Assembly (NCBI RefSeq): GCF_001598355.1
Contig: NZ_BCYU01000001.1
Span: 46,817 to 110,816 of the forward strand
Origin: Sphingomonas asaccharolytica NBRC 15499
GTDB lineage: Bacteria; Pseudomonadota; Alphaproteobacteria; Sphingomonadales; Sphingomonadaceae
Reading direction: 5' to 3'
Length of the DNA stretch: 64,000 bases
The position numbers and the translations under genes were made by a program. Under the pieces are notes generated by a model. That model did no database searches and was not told the origin of the DNA. It saw only the letters and a list, made by a program, of their open reading frames with translations. Below are positions 17,309-25,627 of this stretch, in pieces; the first letter of the stretch is position 1; each line of letters starts with the position of its first letter.

Positions 17309-18070
17309 CTATCGCGCCGGCGGAGGCGGAGCGTGGGTCAGCCACCAGTCGAGACGCGTCGATCCCAGTCGGGCGCCGGCGTCGGGAACCAGCGTGCGAT
17401 CGCTCACCGCGACCCCGAAATAGGGCGCCGCCGGATCGCTGATCACCTCGTGCGAGTCACCGTCGTGGGCGAGTATTCGGCGGATCGGTTCGTCAAGCGT
17501 GAAGACCTCGGGACCGGCGACTTCGATCGTCCCGTTCAGCGGTTCGGCCAACGCCGCGTCGACGATCGCGCTCGCGACATCCTGCGCCGCCATTGGCTGG
17601 AACTGGACAGGCGGCAGACGGATAGCACCGTCGACAACCGAGAATTGGGCGATAGAGCGCAGGAATTCGAAGAACTGTGTCGCGTGAACCAGCGTGTACG
17701 GAATGGGCGACGCCTTGATCAATTGTTCCTGGGCGAGCTTGGCCCGGAAATAACCGCTCGCTTGCAGCCGCTCGGTGCCGACGACGGACAAGGCGACGTG
17801 ATGCCGGACACCCGCGGCCGTCTCGGCTGCGGTCAGATTGGCGCCGGCGGTGCGGAAGAAGTCCGTGGCAGCCTGTTCTTCGAACGACGGCGAGTTGGAC
17901 ACGTCCACCACCACGTCCGCCCCGGCCAATGCCTCGGCAAGGCCTTCGCCGGTAATGGTGTTGACGCCAGTGCTTGGCGCGGCGGCGACCGCATCGTGAT
18001 TCCGCTGTTTCAACAGCTCGACTGCCTTCGAGCCGATCAGGCCCGTGCCGCCGATGACGACTATCTTCAT
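17309..18070 (-). CDS. NmrA-like NAD(P)-binding protein (paralogue of 14579-15349)
   Basis: This 253-residue atypical SDR starts MKIVVIGGTGLIGSKAV (dinucleotide-binding loop). It shares VVDVSNSPSFEEQ, HHVALSVVGTERL, SGYFRAKLAQEQL and ATQFFEFLR with the 14579 copy. It is probably a reductase or NAD(P)-sensing protein; the substrate is not evident. It is transcribed divergently from the haloperoxidase-like gene at 18410 over a 339-bp spacer, and leads a two-gene unit with the membrane protein. Confidence 0.88.
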   Translation of the reverse strand: MKIVVIGGTGLIGSKAVELLKQRNHDAVAAAPSTGVNTITGEGLAEALAGADVVVDVSNSPSFEEQAATDFFRTAGANLTAAETAAGVRHHVALSVVGTERLQASGYFRAKLAQEQLIKASPIPYTLVHATQFFEFLRSIAQFSVVDGAIRLPPVQFQPMAAQDVASAIVDAALAEPLNGTIEVAGPEVFTLDEPIRRILAHDGDSHEVISDPAAPYFGVAVSDRTLVPDAGARLGSTRLDWWLTHAPPPPAR

Positions 18071-18409
18071 GGTCTTTCCTTCCGCTGTGGCCGGTAACGA
18101 GCTGAAGGATCGCCGGGATCTGTTCGACCGGCCATTGTGCGGATGGATGCCCGGGACTCGCTTATGGTCGGGCGACCCTCGCCCTTGGTGCAGGTGCGAC
18201 GCGCCTCATGGCTGATCCGACGGCGCCTGCGTGCACTTCCCTGACCTGTCGCTGGTCCGCAGCCACGCCGCTGGTCGAGGCCACCTCTTCCCAAGGCGGG
18301 GGTCGGGATAGCCGTCCGTGCGATCGTTAGCCCCTTCCCGCGGTCATAGGCGGTCCCTGCCGAAGGCGGCCCGTGGCGGGCCGCCAGGCGCCCAACAGAG
18401 GAGGCCCCG
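18071..18409. promoter_or_regulatory. divergent intergenic region
   Basis: This 339-bp spacer lies between divergent genes and must hold both promoters. No gene-like ORF was seen. It carries a 21-bp perfect hairpin at 18365-18385 close to the rightward start. Confidence 0.5.
18365..18385 (+). promoter_or_regulatory. 5' leader hairpin before the haloperoxidase-like gene
   Basis: GGCGGCCCG and CGGGCCGCC form a perfect 9-bp stem around TGG, 24 nt before the ATG and just upstream of a GAGGAGG ribosome site. It could be an operator or an mRNA structure affecting translation, or simply a GC-rich chance palindrome. Confidence 0.45.
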
Positions 18410-19231
18410 ATGCCGACGATCACGACCAAGGATGGACATGAAATCTTCTATAAGGACTGGGGCGCCGGCCCCGTGGTGACCTTTTCGCACGGCTGGCCGC
18501 TGAATTCGGATGCCTGGAGCATCCAGATGAACTTCCTCGCCCAGAACGGTTTTCGCACGATCGCTCACGACCGCCGCGGCCACGGCAAGTCGGCGCAGAC
18601 CGCAACGCGCAACGACATGGATGGCTATGCCGACGATCTCGCCGAGCTGATCGAGGCGCTCGACCTGCATGACATCACCATGGTCGGGCACTCGACCGGC
18701 GGCGGCGAAGTTGCGCGCTATATCGGCCGGCATGGCACCGGCCGCGTGGCCAAGGCTGTCCTGCTCGGTGCGGTACCGCCGGTGATGGTCAAGAGCGACG
18801 CAAATCCGGATGGCTTGCCAATTGACGTGTTCGATGGGCTGCGCCGCGACATCATCGCCAACCGATCCCAGTTTTACAAGGACTTCGCGATTCCGTTCTA
18901 CAGCGCAAACCGCCCCGGCGCCCAGGTGTTGCAAAGCCTGCTCGATGATTTCTGGCTAATGAGCATGCAGGCCGGCCTGAAGAACGCCCATGATTGCATC
19001 AAGGCGTTTTCGGAAACCGACTTCACCGACGACCTCAAGAAGTTCGACGTGCCGACGCTCATCGTCCATGGCGAAGACGATCAGATCGTGCCGATCCACG
19101 ATTCCGCGCACAAGGCGGTCAAGCTGATCCAGGGCGCACAGACGATCTATTATCCTGGGCTCCCGCACGGCCTTACCGCCACCCACGCCGACCGGTTCAA
19201 CGCCGACCTGCTTGCTTTTCTAAAGAGCTGA
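18410..19231 (+). CDS. alpha/beta hydrolase, non-haem haloperoxidase / perhydrolase type
   Basis: This 273-residue cytosolic protein is of the cofactor-free haloperoxidase (arylesterase/perhydrolase) group. It has [12 protein letters not shown] for the oxyanion region, HDRRGHGKS, the Ser elbow [24 protein letters not shown] with the catalytic Asp, and the His in [15 protein letters not shown]. Length and motifs match the family. GAGGAGG precedes the ATG. It stands alone on the plus strand, divergent from the 18070 unit, and ends at a bidirectional terminator. Confidence 0.93.
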   Translation: MPTITTKDGHEIFYKDWGAGPVVTFSHGWPLNSDAWSIQMNFLAQNGFRTIAHDRRGHGKSAQTATRNDMDGYADDLAELIEALDLHDITMVGHSTGGGEVARYIGRHGTGRVAKAVLLGAVPPVMVKSDANPDGLPIDVFDGLRRDIIANRSQFYKDFAIPFYSANRPGAQVLQSLLDDFWLMSMQAGLKNAHDCIKAFSETDFTDDLKKFDVPTLIVHGEDDQIVPIHDSAHKAVKLIQGAQTIYYPGLPHGLTATHADRFNADLLAFLKS

Positions 19232-19240
19232 CACCGTGTC

Positions 19241-19267
19241 GCCCGGCACCCACGCCGGGTGCCGGGC
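19241..19267. terminator. bidirectional terminator hairpin
   Basis: A perfect 11-bp stem (GCCCGGCACCC with GGGTGCCGGGC) has a 5-nt loop. It fills the gap between the converging genes that end at 19231 and 19269. No T-tract is evident. Confidence 0.72.
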
Positions 19268-19268
19268 A

Positions 19269-20963
19269 TCACTTCTTCCCGGCGGCCGGCAGCGCGAAGC
19301 GGAAGATCGCGCCTCCTTTCGGATGGTTCCCGGCAACGATGGTGCCGCCATGCGCGGTGATGATCGACTGGCAGATCGCCAGCCCGATGCCGATCCCTTC
19401 TTCCTTGGTGCTGAAGAAGCTGCCGAAAACGCGGCCGAGATTCTCGTTCGCGATGCCCGGTCCGCCGTCATGGATGGTGAGTTGGACGGTCCCGTCGAGC
19501 GCCGCCAGCGTGCTGATATCGATCAGGCCCTCTTGCCCGCTCTGGGCCTGAACGCCGTTCAGAAGCAGGTTGACGATCACCTGCTGCAATTGAACGCGGT
19601 CCGCCAACACCGACGGCAGCCGGCGGCCGGACTTGACCGAAAGCTTGATCGACCGCGATTCAAGTTCGTGGCGAACGAATTGCAGCGCTTCCTCGACGAC
19701 TTCGTTGAGGTCCAGCTCGACCCGCTCCGGCGGGCGACGCGCCGCCATGCTGCGGATACGCTGGACGATGTCGCTGGCGTGCCGCGCGCTATCGACGATC
19801 CGTGTCGTGAGCTGGTGTACCTTGGGGAGATTGGGCTCGGCGCGCGACAACCAGCGCAGGCTGGTCTCGGCATTGGTCACGATCGCGGAGAGCGGTTGAT
19901 TGACTTCATGGGCTATCGACGTGGCAAGTTCGCCCAGCATCGAGATCCGCGTCGCGCGGGTATAATCGGCCTGCAACTGGCGCAGTTGTGCCTCGGTGCG
20001 GAGCCGGTCGGTAATGTCGATGAGGCTGATGAGAGTCACGTCCACCCGCTCCGGCGGCGTCGGATAGGTGACCGCCATCTCGACATCGCGCACGCGGCCG
20101 CCGAGCGTATATATCTTGGTGACTTCAGCATGAGTCCGTTGCTCGGCGAAATGCGCAGCGATCACTCGCTTTGCGGTGTCGACCGAGGCCGCGAACAGGA
20201 AATTGACCGGGCCGATCAGATCTTCAACGCGATTGACCCCGAACAGCTTTAGCGCGTCACGGTTCGCGTCGGTGACCTGAACGATGCCTCGCGAATGCCC
20301 GACAAGATCAGGATGCGCATCGAGATAGGCGCCGATATCCGTAACGCCATCTTGCCGCAACTTGTCGAATATCGCGGTCATCGGCCGGGAATCGACCTGG
20401 AGCAGCGCACCGGGGAGATGGTGGATCAAGGTGCGATACCGCTCCTCGCTGGCGCGGACAGACCAGAAGGAGCGATCATCGGCCACAGTGCCGCCGACCG
20501 CAATGAAGACGATGTCGGGATGTGCCTCATCGGTTGAGACCTCGGCCCAGCCGTCATGGAAAGCGATCGACGTAATGGGCCGCGACCGGGGTGCTCCCGG
20601 AGGATAGTTAGCGACCGCCGCCAGGATGAATTCGGCGCCGATCTGCCAGCTCTCCGGCGGACAATAACCGGTGAATGGCTGCCCGATCATCCGCGCGCGG
20701 CCGCCAGCGCGCCCGAGGAAATGGAGGTTGTTCTCGTCAATGTCGGCGATGGTGACGTCCGCCAGCAGTGCCTCAACCCAATGCGTCGGACCATCGCCGC
20801 GCGCTATTGCCGCGATGGTGGCACGGGCAGCCGATACGTCGAGCGCCCACCAGGCCGTTGTTTCGGCGAACAGCGTCGCCCCGTTCCGGGGCGGCACCAA
20901 TCGCTCTAGGCCCTCGTCGCGCGCCTGAGCAGCCTGGGTGAGCGGGACAGGAGCGATGCTCAT
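19269..20963 (-). CDS. PAS-domain sensor histidine kinase
   Basis: A 564-residue cytosolic kinase. An N-terminal PAS-like region (about 30-180) is followed by a second PAS module (ERYRTLIHHLPGALLQV onward, to about 335). The phosphoacceptor H-box is TSIAHEVNQPLSAIV, of the FixL/DctB type. HATPase motifs are NLLLNGVQAQ, DGGPGIANE and GIGIGLAICQSII. There are no transmembrane helices. ATGA overlap with the receiver gene upstream fixes the start at MSIAPVP. It is the last gene of the Rrf2/FixJ/receiver/kinase operon, which points to redox or respiratory sensing. Confidence 0.92.
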   Translation of the reverse strand: MSIAPVPLTQAAQARDEGLERLVPPRNGATLFAETTAWWALDVSAARATIAAIARGDGPTHWVEALLADVTIADIDENNLHFLGRAGGRARMIGQPFTGYCPPESWQIGAEFILAAVANYPPGAPRSRPITSIAFHDGWAEVSTDEAHPDIVFIAVGGTVADDRSFWSVRASEERYRTLIHHLPGALLQVDSRPMTAIFDKLRQDGVTDIGAYLDAHPDLVGHSRGIVQVTDANRDALKLFGVNRVEDLIGPVNFLFAASVDTAKRVIAAHFAEQRTHAEVTKIYTLGGRVRDVEMAVTYPTPPERVDVTLISLIDITDRLRTEAQLRQLQADYTRATRISMLGELATSIAHEVNQPLSAIVTNAETSLRWLSRAEPNLPKVHQLTTRIVDSARHASDIVQRIRSMAARRPPERVELDLNEVVEEALQFVRHELESRSIKLSVKSGRRLPSVLADRVQLQQVIVNLLLNGVQAQSGQEGLIDISTLAALDGTVQLTIHDGGPGIANENLGRVFGSFFSTKEEGIGIGLAICQSIITAHGGTIVAGNHPKGGAIFRFALPAAGKK

Positions 20964-21328
20964 CTTCCGGTGTTCCGGCGTTGTAGCGCGGCCCGCAATT
21001 CGAGCAACAATTCCGCGTCGGCGACCGGCTTGGTGAACCACGCAACCGCGCCGTCCGACAGCGCTCGCTCGCGTGTGCCTTCATTGACCGAGGAAGTAAT
21101 GAAGATCACGGGGATGGCCGAGCCCGAGCCGCGCAACCGCCGCTGGAGTTCGAGGCCGTCCATTTCAGGCATCCTGACGTCGGTGACGATGCAACCGAAC
21201 TCCAGACAATGCGCGTCGGCCAGGAAAGTGGCTCCGTTCTCGAACATCCGCGCAGCCAGGCCTTCGACTTGCAGCAGATCGAAGAGTGCCTCGCGTACTG
21301 CCTGGTCGTCGTCCACGATTGCAATCAT
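20960..21328 (-). CDS. single-domain response regulator
   Basis: A 122-residue receiver domain. It has the acidic pocket IVDDDQAV, phospho-acceptor Asp in TDVRMPEMDGLEL, the Thr/Ser of FITSSVNE and Lys in WFTKPVAD. No output domain follows, so it probably works by protein contact or as a phosphate relay. I start it at ATG MIAIVDDD; an in-frame TTG at 21400 gives a 24-residue longer form. ATGA-coupled to the PAS kinase, its likely partner. Confidence 0.9.
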   Translation of the reverse strand: MIAIVDDDQAVREALFDLLQVEGLAARMFENGATFLADAHCLEFGCIVTDVRMPEMDGLELQRRLRGSGSAIPVIFITSSVNEGTRERALSDGAVAWFTKPVADAELLLELRAALQRRNTGR

Positions 21329-21425
21329 TGGCGGTTGGGGCAAGCGAACGGGCCTTACTGACGCGGCCGGATTGGCCGCCCCCGCATGTCGCTGAGTCAA
21401 GACCAGATTGGAACCATACCATGGT

Positions 21426-22073
21426 CTAGGTCGCCGTTTCGCGGAGGGCCGCCGGAAGCGTATTCCAGACGCGAATGAGTTCGCCGATCGTCGACACTTC
21501 CATCTTCTTCATAACGCTGCTGCGGTGCAATTTGACCGTCACCTCGGTGATGCCGAGGTCGAACGCGACCTGCTTGTTGAGCCTGCCCTGGGCAACGAGG
21601 TGGAAGACCTGCCGCTCGCGCGGTGTGAGCGTATTGTGGCGATCGGCATATTCCTTCACCAGCCGCGCATCGGCTCGCTGCGCTACATCGCGTTCGATCC
21701 CTATAGTAACGGCGTCGAGCAGCGATTGATCGCGGAACGGCTTGGTCAGGAAATCGACCGCGCCGGCCTTCATTGCCTGCACGGTCATCGGAATGTCGCC
21801 ATGTCCGGTCAGGAAGACGATAGGCTTGGGATTGCCGGTCGCGGCGAAATGTTGCTGCAGATCCAGTCCGCTCGACCCCGGCATGCGGACATCCAGGACG
21901 AGGCAGCCCGGGCGCTCCGGCAAATCGGCCTCGAGCAACTCGCGCGTCGAGCCGAAGCCGGCAGCCTCGATGCCTACCGACAGCATCAGTTCCTCGAGGG
22001 AGGTTCGGACGGCTTCGTCATCGTCGACGATCACGACGAGGGGCCGTCCCTCTTCGATGGCTGCATGGTTCAT
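21426..22073 (-). CDS. FixJ/NarL-type response regulator
   Basis: A 215-residue protein. The receiver domain has VIVDDDEAV, the Asp in LDVRMPGSSGLDLQ, FLTGHGDIPM and FLTKPFRDQ. The C-terminal LuxR-type HTH has TLTPRERQVFHLVAQG then VAFDLGITEVTVKLHRSSV. It is of the FixJ/StyR/TodT subgroup. GAGGAGG precedes the ATG, which overlaps the Rrf2 stop as ATGA. It probably answers to the PAS kinase of the same operon. Targets are not visible. Confidence 0.93.
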   Translation of the reverse strand: MNHAAIEEGRPLVVIVDDDEAVRTSLEELMLSVGIEAAGFGSTRELLEADLPERPGCLVLDVRMPGSSGLDLQQHFAATGNPKPIVFLTGHGDIPMTVQAMKAGAVDFLTKPFRDQSLLDAVTIGIERDVAQRADARLVKEYADRHNTLTPRERQVFHLVAQGRLNKQVAFDLGITEVTVKLHRSSVMKKMEVSTIGELIRVWNTLPAALRETAT

Positions 22074-22618
22074 GAAAGGACCTCCTCGCCGGACGACGAC
22101 GTTGACGGCTTTCCGAGACGCCCGCTCAGCCGCGCGGTGATCCAACCCTCGACATCGGACGAAAAATGGGACGGTGCCTTTTTGGCAACGGTTTGCCCGA
22201 TATCGGCGAGCGACTGACTCGCCAGAGTGTCGCGCATCGCCTTTTCGGCGCGCAGCATGACGAGGTGGATCGCGCAAACGCCGTCGGTCGCCCATTCAGG
22301 CGGCGCGCCGCCGAAAACTGCGCAGCGCCCCCGGATCTCCTGACAATCGAACAGCGGCTTTCGACCTTCGATCGCGTCGACAATCTGCAGGACGCTGATG
22401 TCCTCCGGCGCGCGGGCCAGGAGATATCCGCCACGCACACCGCCCGATGCCTGGACGATCCCGGCCTTTTCGAGCTTGGGAAAGATCTTGGCGAGGAAGC
22501 TGTGCGAAATACCCTGGAAATCCGCGAGATCGCGGCTGCTGAGCGGTTTGTCGCCGGACCCGGCCAGCCACAAGAGGCAGTGAAGGCCGTATTCCACACT
22601 GACCGTTAGATGCGCCAT
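22070..22618 (-). CDS. Rrf2-family (IscR/NsrR-like) iron-sulfur regulator
   Basis: This 182-residue regulator has a winged HTH typical of Rrf2 proteins: LTVSVEYGLHCLLWLAG, then SSRDLADFQGISHSFLAKIF and ASGGVRGGYLLAR (the wing). Three cysteines in FDCQEIRGRC and GVCAIH could bind a cluster, though their spacing (6 and 17 residues) is not the IscR spacing. No ribosome site precedes the ATG, and a 29-bp palindrome overlaps the start. It probably senses NO, iron-sulfur status or oxygen and regulates the following two-component genes, possibly also the neighbouring cytochrome b gene. Confidence 0.9.
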   Translation of the reverse strand: MAHLTVSVEYGLHCLLWLAGSGDKPLSSRDLADFQGISHSFLAKIFPKLEKAGIVQASGGVRGGYLLARAPEDISVLQIVDAIEGRKPLFDCQEIRGRCAVFGGAPPEWATDGVCAIHLVMLRAEKAMRDTLASQSLADIGQTVAKKAPSHFSSDVEGWITARLSGRLGKPSTSSSGEEVLS

Positions 22619-22645
22619 AATGCGGACAATATCAGTCCGCGTTAT
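22617..22645. promoter_or_regulatory. palindrome over the Rrf2 start codon
   Basis: ATAATGCGGAC and GTCCGCGTTAT are inverted repeats (10 of 11 positions paired) around a 7-nt spacer. It touches the start codon of the Rrf2 gene and sits in the 71-bp gap after cytochrome b. This is the expected place for an autoregulatory operator. Confidence 0.68.
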
Positions 22646-22689
22646 GGCGCGCAATTCGAAACGGCAACGAACCAGACGGCGAAGCGCCA

Positions 22690-23946
22690 TTAGCCATGGA
22701 CGGACAGCACAGCCGCAGTGATCGAGGTCGGTACGGGCCGGGGTTTCTCGAACCGCGCGATCAGCGGCAGGATGATCAGAAAGTGCGCGAAATAATAGGC
22801 TGCCGCGATCTGCGAGACGATAAGATACAGCGGTTCGGCCGGCGCTCCACCGCAATAGCCGAGCACCAGCACGCACGGCACCAGACCAAACCAGAAGAAC
22901 TTGCGGAAGACCGGACGATAATGCCCCGATCGCACCGGCGAAGAGTCGAGCCACGGCAAGAAGAAGAGCAGGACGATCGAGGCGAACATCGCCAGCACGC
23001 CCCATAATTTTGCCGGCAGGATGAAGTCGACGGTGAACGACCTGAGGATGGCGTAGAACGGCCAGAAATACCATTCGGGCACAATGTGCGCCGGAGTCTG
23101 GAGCGGGTTGGCGGGTATGTAATTGTCCGGATGGCCGAACGCATCGGGCCAGAAGAAGACCAGCGCCGCGAACAACGTCATCGCGACGGCAAGGCTGAAC
23201 CCGTCCTTCGCGGTGTAATAGGGATGAAACGGCACCGTATCCTGCGCCCCTTTGACGTCGACGCCGGTGGGGTTGTTCGATCCGGGAATGTGGATCGCCC
23301 AGACGTGGAGGATCGCCACGCCGGCGATGACGAACGGCAGCAAATAGTGGAGCGCGAAGAAGCGGTTCAAGGTCGGATTGTCGGGCGTGTAGCCACCCAG
23401 CAGCCATGTCTGGATCGGCTTGCCGACAACCGGGATCGCACCGAACAGTCCCGTGATGACTTGTGCCCCCCAGAAGCTCATCTGCCCCCAGGGGAGGACG
23501 TAGCCCATGAACGCGGTGGCCATCAGGAGCAGCAGGATGACCAGTCCCATCAGCCATACCATCTCGAGCGGCGCCTTGTACGACCCGAAAAAGATACCGC
23601 GGAACATGTGGATATAGACCGAGATGAAGAAGAGCGACGCTCCGTTCATGTGCGCATAGCGAATGAACCAGCCGCTATTGACGTCGCGCATGACGTGGAC
23701 GACGCGATCGAAGGCGATGTCGGTGTTCGCCGCATAGTGCATCGCGAGCACGATTCCGGTGACGATCTGAATGAGCAGCACCGCGCCGTTCAGAACGCCG
23801 AAATTCCAGAAATAGTTGAGGTTGCGCGGCACCGGATAGCCGACGCCGGTCGCGTTGTAGACGAAACGCGGCAACGGCAGCTTGTCATCGATCCAGCGCA
23901 TCATCGGGTGCTTCGGCTGATATTGCCTGGCCCAGGGGAAGCTCAT
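22690..23946 (-). CDS. cytochrome b of the bc1 type (orphan copy)
   Basis: This 418-residue polytopic haem protein is homologous to the quinol-oxidising subunit of cytochrome bc1. Both pairs of haem-ligand histidines keep the H-x13-H spacing: AHMNGASLFFISVYIH and LHYLLPFVIAGVAILH. The Qo-site PEWY motif is present in HIVPEWYFWPFYAI, and about eight membrane segments can be seen. No Rieske or cytochrome c1 gene is adjacent, unlike the usual petABC operon, so this is probably an additional copy. I use the ATG at MSFPWARQ; an in-frame TTG lies at 23958. Its physiological partner is unknown. Confidence 0.92.
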   Translation of the reverse strand: MSFPWARQYQPKHPMMRWIDDKLPLPRFVYNATGVGYPVPRNLNYFWNFGVLNGAVLLIQIVTGIVLAMHYAANTDIAFDRVVHVMRDVNSGWFIRYAHMNGASLFFISVYIHMFRGIFFGSYKAPLEMVWLMGLVILLLLMATAFMGYVLPWGQMSFWGAQVITGLFGAIPVVGKPIQTWLLGGYTPDNPTLNRFFALHYLLPFVIAGVAILHVWAIHIPGSNNPTGVDVKGAQDTVPFHPYYTAKDGFSLAVAMTLFAALVFFWPDAFGHPDNYIPANPLQTPAHIVPEWYFWPFYAILRSFTVDFILPAKLWGVLAMFASIVLLFFLPWLDSSPVRSGHYRPVFRKFFWFGLVPCVLVLGYCGGAPAEPLYLIVSQIAAAYYFAHFLIILPLIARFEKPRPVPTSITAAVLSVHG

Positions 23947-23976
23947 GAGCGCGACCAATCCTCTTGAGGTGGTGGG

Positions 23977-24402
23977 TCAGGCCGCGATCTTGCGCGGCGG
24001 CAGAAACGATCCGGCCGCGGCGCCCGGCCATGGCGTCACGGTTTCGCCGCGGACAGCCCAATGTCCGGATTGGTTGCGGAGGCGCAGCTCGTACATCACC
24101 GGCGGCGCCTCCGGGCTCATCCGCCGGTAGAGCAATGCGACCGCGTCCTCCCCCTGCTGCTCGACGAACAGGATACGGTATTCGGTGGAGAGCGGCGGTT
24201 CGCCGGCGTCGCGGCGTGCGCGGAACTCGGCAAATGCTTCGGCGCGCGTAAACCGCATCACCTCGCCTTCGCCGGTCAGGATCAGAAACGTCTGGTCGGC
24301 GGTATACAGCCGCTCCATGCCATCCAGGTCATAAGCGCTGCCGATAGTGACAACGTCGGCGATGAAGTTTTCGATCGCAGGATCGACGATGGGCGTGGCC
24401 AT
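23977..24402 (-). CDS. SnoaL/NTF2-like protein
   Basis: A 141-residue alpha+beta-barrel-type protein. The pattern FIADVVTIGSAYDLDGMERLY ... FLILTGEGEVM ... FAEFRARRDAG ... EYRILFVEQQGEDAVALLYRR is typical of the SnoaL/NTF2 fold. Members are isomerases, dehydratases or small-molecule binders; no catalytic residue can be assigned. GGAGAA precedes the ATG. It lies between an SDR gene (55 bp) and cytochrome b (30 bp), all leftward. Confidence 0.78.
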   Translation of the reverse strand: MATPIVDPAIENFIADVVTIGSAYDLDGMERLYTADQTFLILTGEGEVMRFTRAEAFAEFRARRDAGEPPLSTEYRILFVEQQGEDAVALLYRRMSPEAPPVMYELRLRNQSGHWAVRGETVTPWPGAAAGSFLPPRKIAA

Positions 24403-24457
24403 GAGAAATTCTCCGTAACAGGCAATTGAACAAGCGATTGGACGGGCAACCGGCGCG

Positions 24458-25207
24458 TCACAGCAGCGCCATGCCGCCATCGACGCGAAGGTTGATGCCG
24501 GTGATGAAGCTGCTGGCGTCGGAAGCGAGAAACAAAGCAGCTTCCGCCAATTCTTCCGGCCGGCCGAACCGGCCGAGCGGGATCGCCGCGGCCATTCCCG
24601 CTTCGAATGCCTCGATCTGATCGGGCGGCACGCCGAGCTTGTTGACGATGTCGGTGTCTGTCGGCCCGGGGCTCAGCACATTGACGCGAATGCCGCGCGC
24701 CTTGAGCTCGAGTGCCCAACTCCGCGCGAATGCGCCGATCGCCGCCTTCGATCCGGCATAGACAGCATGGCCGTCCAGCACCTTCTCGCTAGCGAGCGAG
24801 CCGGTCAGGATGATCGCGCCACCGTCGCGCATGACCGGCAACATTTTCTGCACGCCAAAAAACGTGCCGCGCGCGTTCACCGCGAACTGTGCGTCATATT
24901 CCGCTTCCGCCACTTCCGCAGAGTGGCGAATGGTAATGATCCCGGCATTGGCCATGTAAATGTCGAGCGCGCCGAAGTGCACGGCGATCTCTTCCGCGAC
25001 CCGGTCGCGATGCGCGGCATCCGCGACGTCGCCGACCAGTCCGAGCGTCCCCCATCCTATCTCAGCGGCGGCTTTTTCCACCAGGTCGCCGCGACGGCCC
25101 GTGATCGCGACCTGAGCCCCTTCGGCGGCGAAGCGCTTGGCCGTGACCAACCCTATACCGCTGCTTCCGCCGGTGATCAGTGCCGTCTTGCCGGTAAGTA
25201 TTGCCAT
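24458..25207 (-). CDS. short-chain dehydrogenase/reductase
   Basis: A 249-residue classical SDR. The cofactor motif TGGSSGIG is near residue 13, NAG in YMANAGIIT, the catalytic Ser in LTGSLASE and YAGSKAAIGAF for Tyr and Lys. The C-terminal SPGPTDTDI and DGGMALL are usual for the family. Preference for NADP is suggested by the Arg pair after beta-2 (ITGRRGD). Substrate unknown. It heads a leftward unit with the SnoaL-like gene. Confidence 0.93.
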   Translation of the reverse strand: MAILTGKTALITGGSSGIGLVTAKRFAAEGAQVAITGRRGDLVEKAAAEIGWGTLGLVGDVADAAHRDRVAEEIAVHFGALDIYMANAGIITIRHSAEVAEAEYDAQFAVNARGTFFGVQKMLPVMRDGGAIILTGSLASEKVLDGHAVYAGSKAAIGAFARSWALELKARGIRVNVLSPGPTDTDIVNKLGVPPDQIEAFEAGMAAAIPLGRFGRPEELAEAALFLASDASSFITGINLRVDGGMALL

Positions 25208-25627
25208 TGCCGCGGGGCCTTTCAGGTTGTGTGCACCCGAAAGATAACGGCCGCCGCCCCCGCCAAAACCTATGCGCTGGTCGAGCCTTTCCCCGATAAA
25301 GGGTCAGCTCCTTACCTCCCAAAGCGCCAGACCGGACGGCGCGCTCCTGTGAGTGAGCGCCCACGCCCCCCCACTGTCCCATGGTTGGGGCCCACACCTT
25401 CCAAGGTCTTGGTTGAACATCCTCCTGTCTAGATGCGCGCGCCGCGCGACCGCGTCACAAGACGGAGCGAGGCTCCGGTCGAAATACTGGAGCAGATTGT
25501 GAGCCGCGTTAGTGGGACGTGATAGAGACTACGAGCGCAGGGCTTTTTCCGATCTCACCCTGCGGCCAACGAAATGGTAGTCAAGCGTCCCACCTGTCCG
25601 GCTCTTCCAATGCCCAGGGAGAAATCC
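25208..25627. promoter_or_regulatory. divergent intergenic region
   Basis: A 420-bp stretch between the leftward SDR and the rightward gene at 25628. It must hold both promoters. I see no convincing gene, repeat or strong palindrome in it. Confidence 0.4.
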
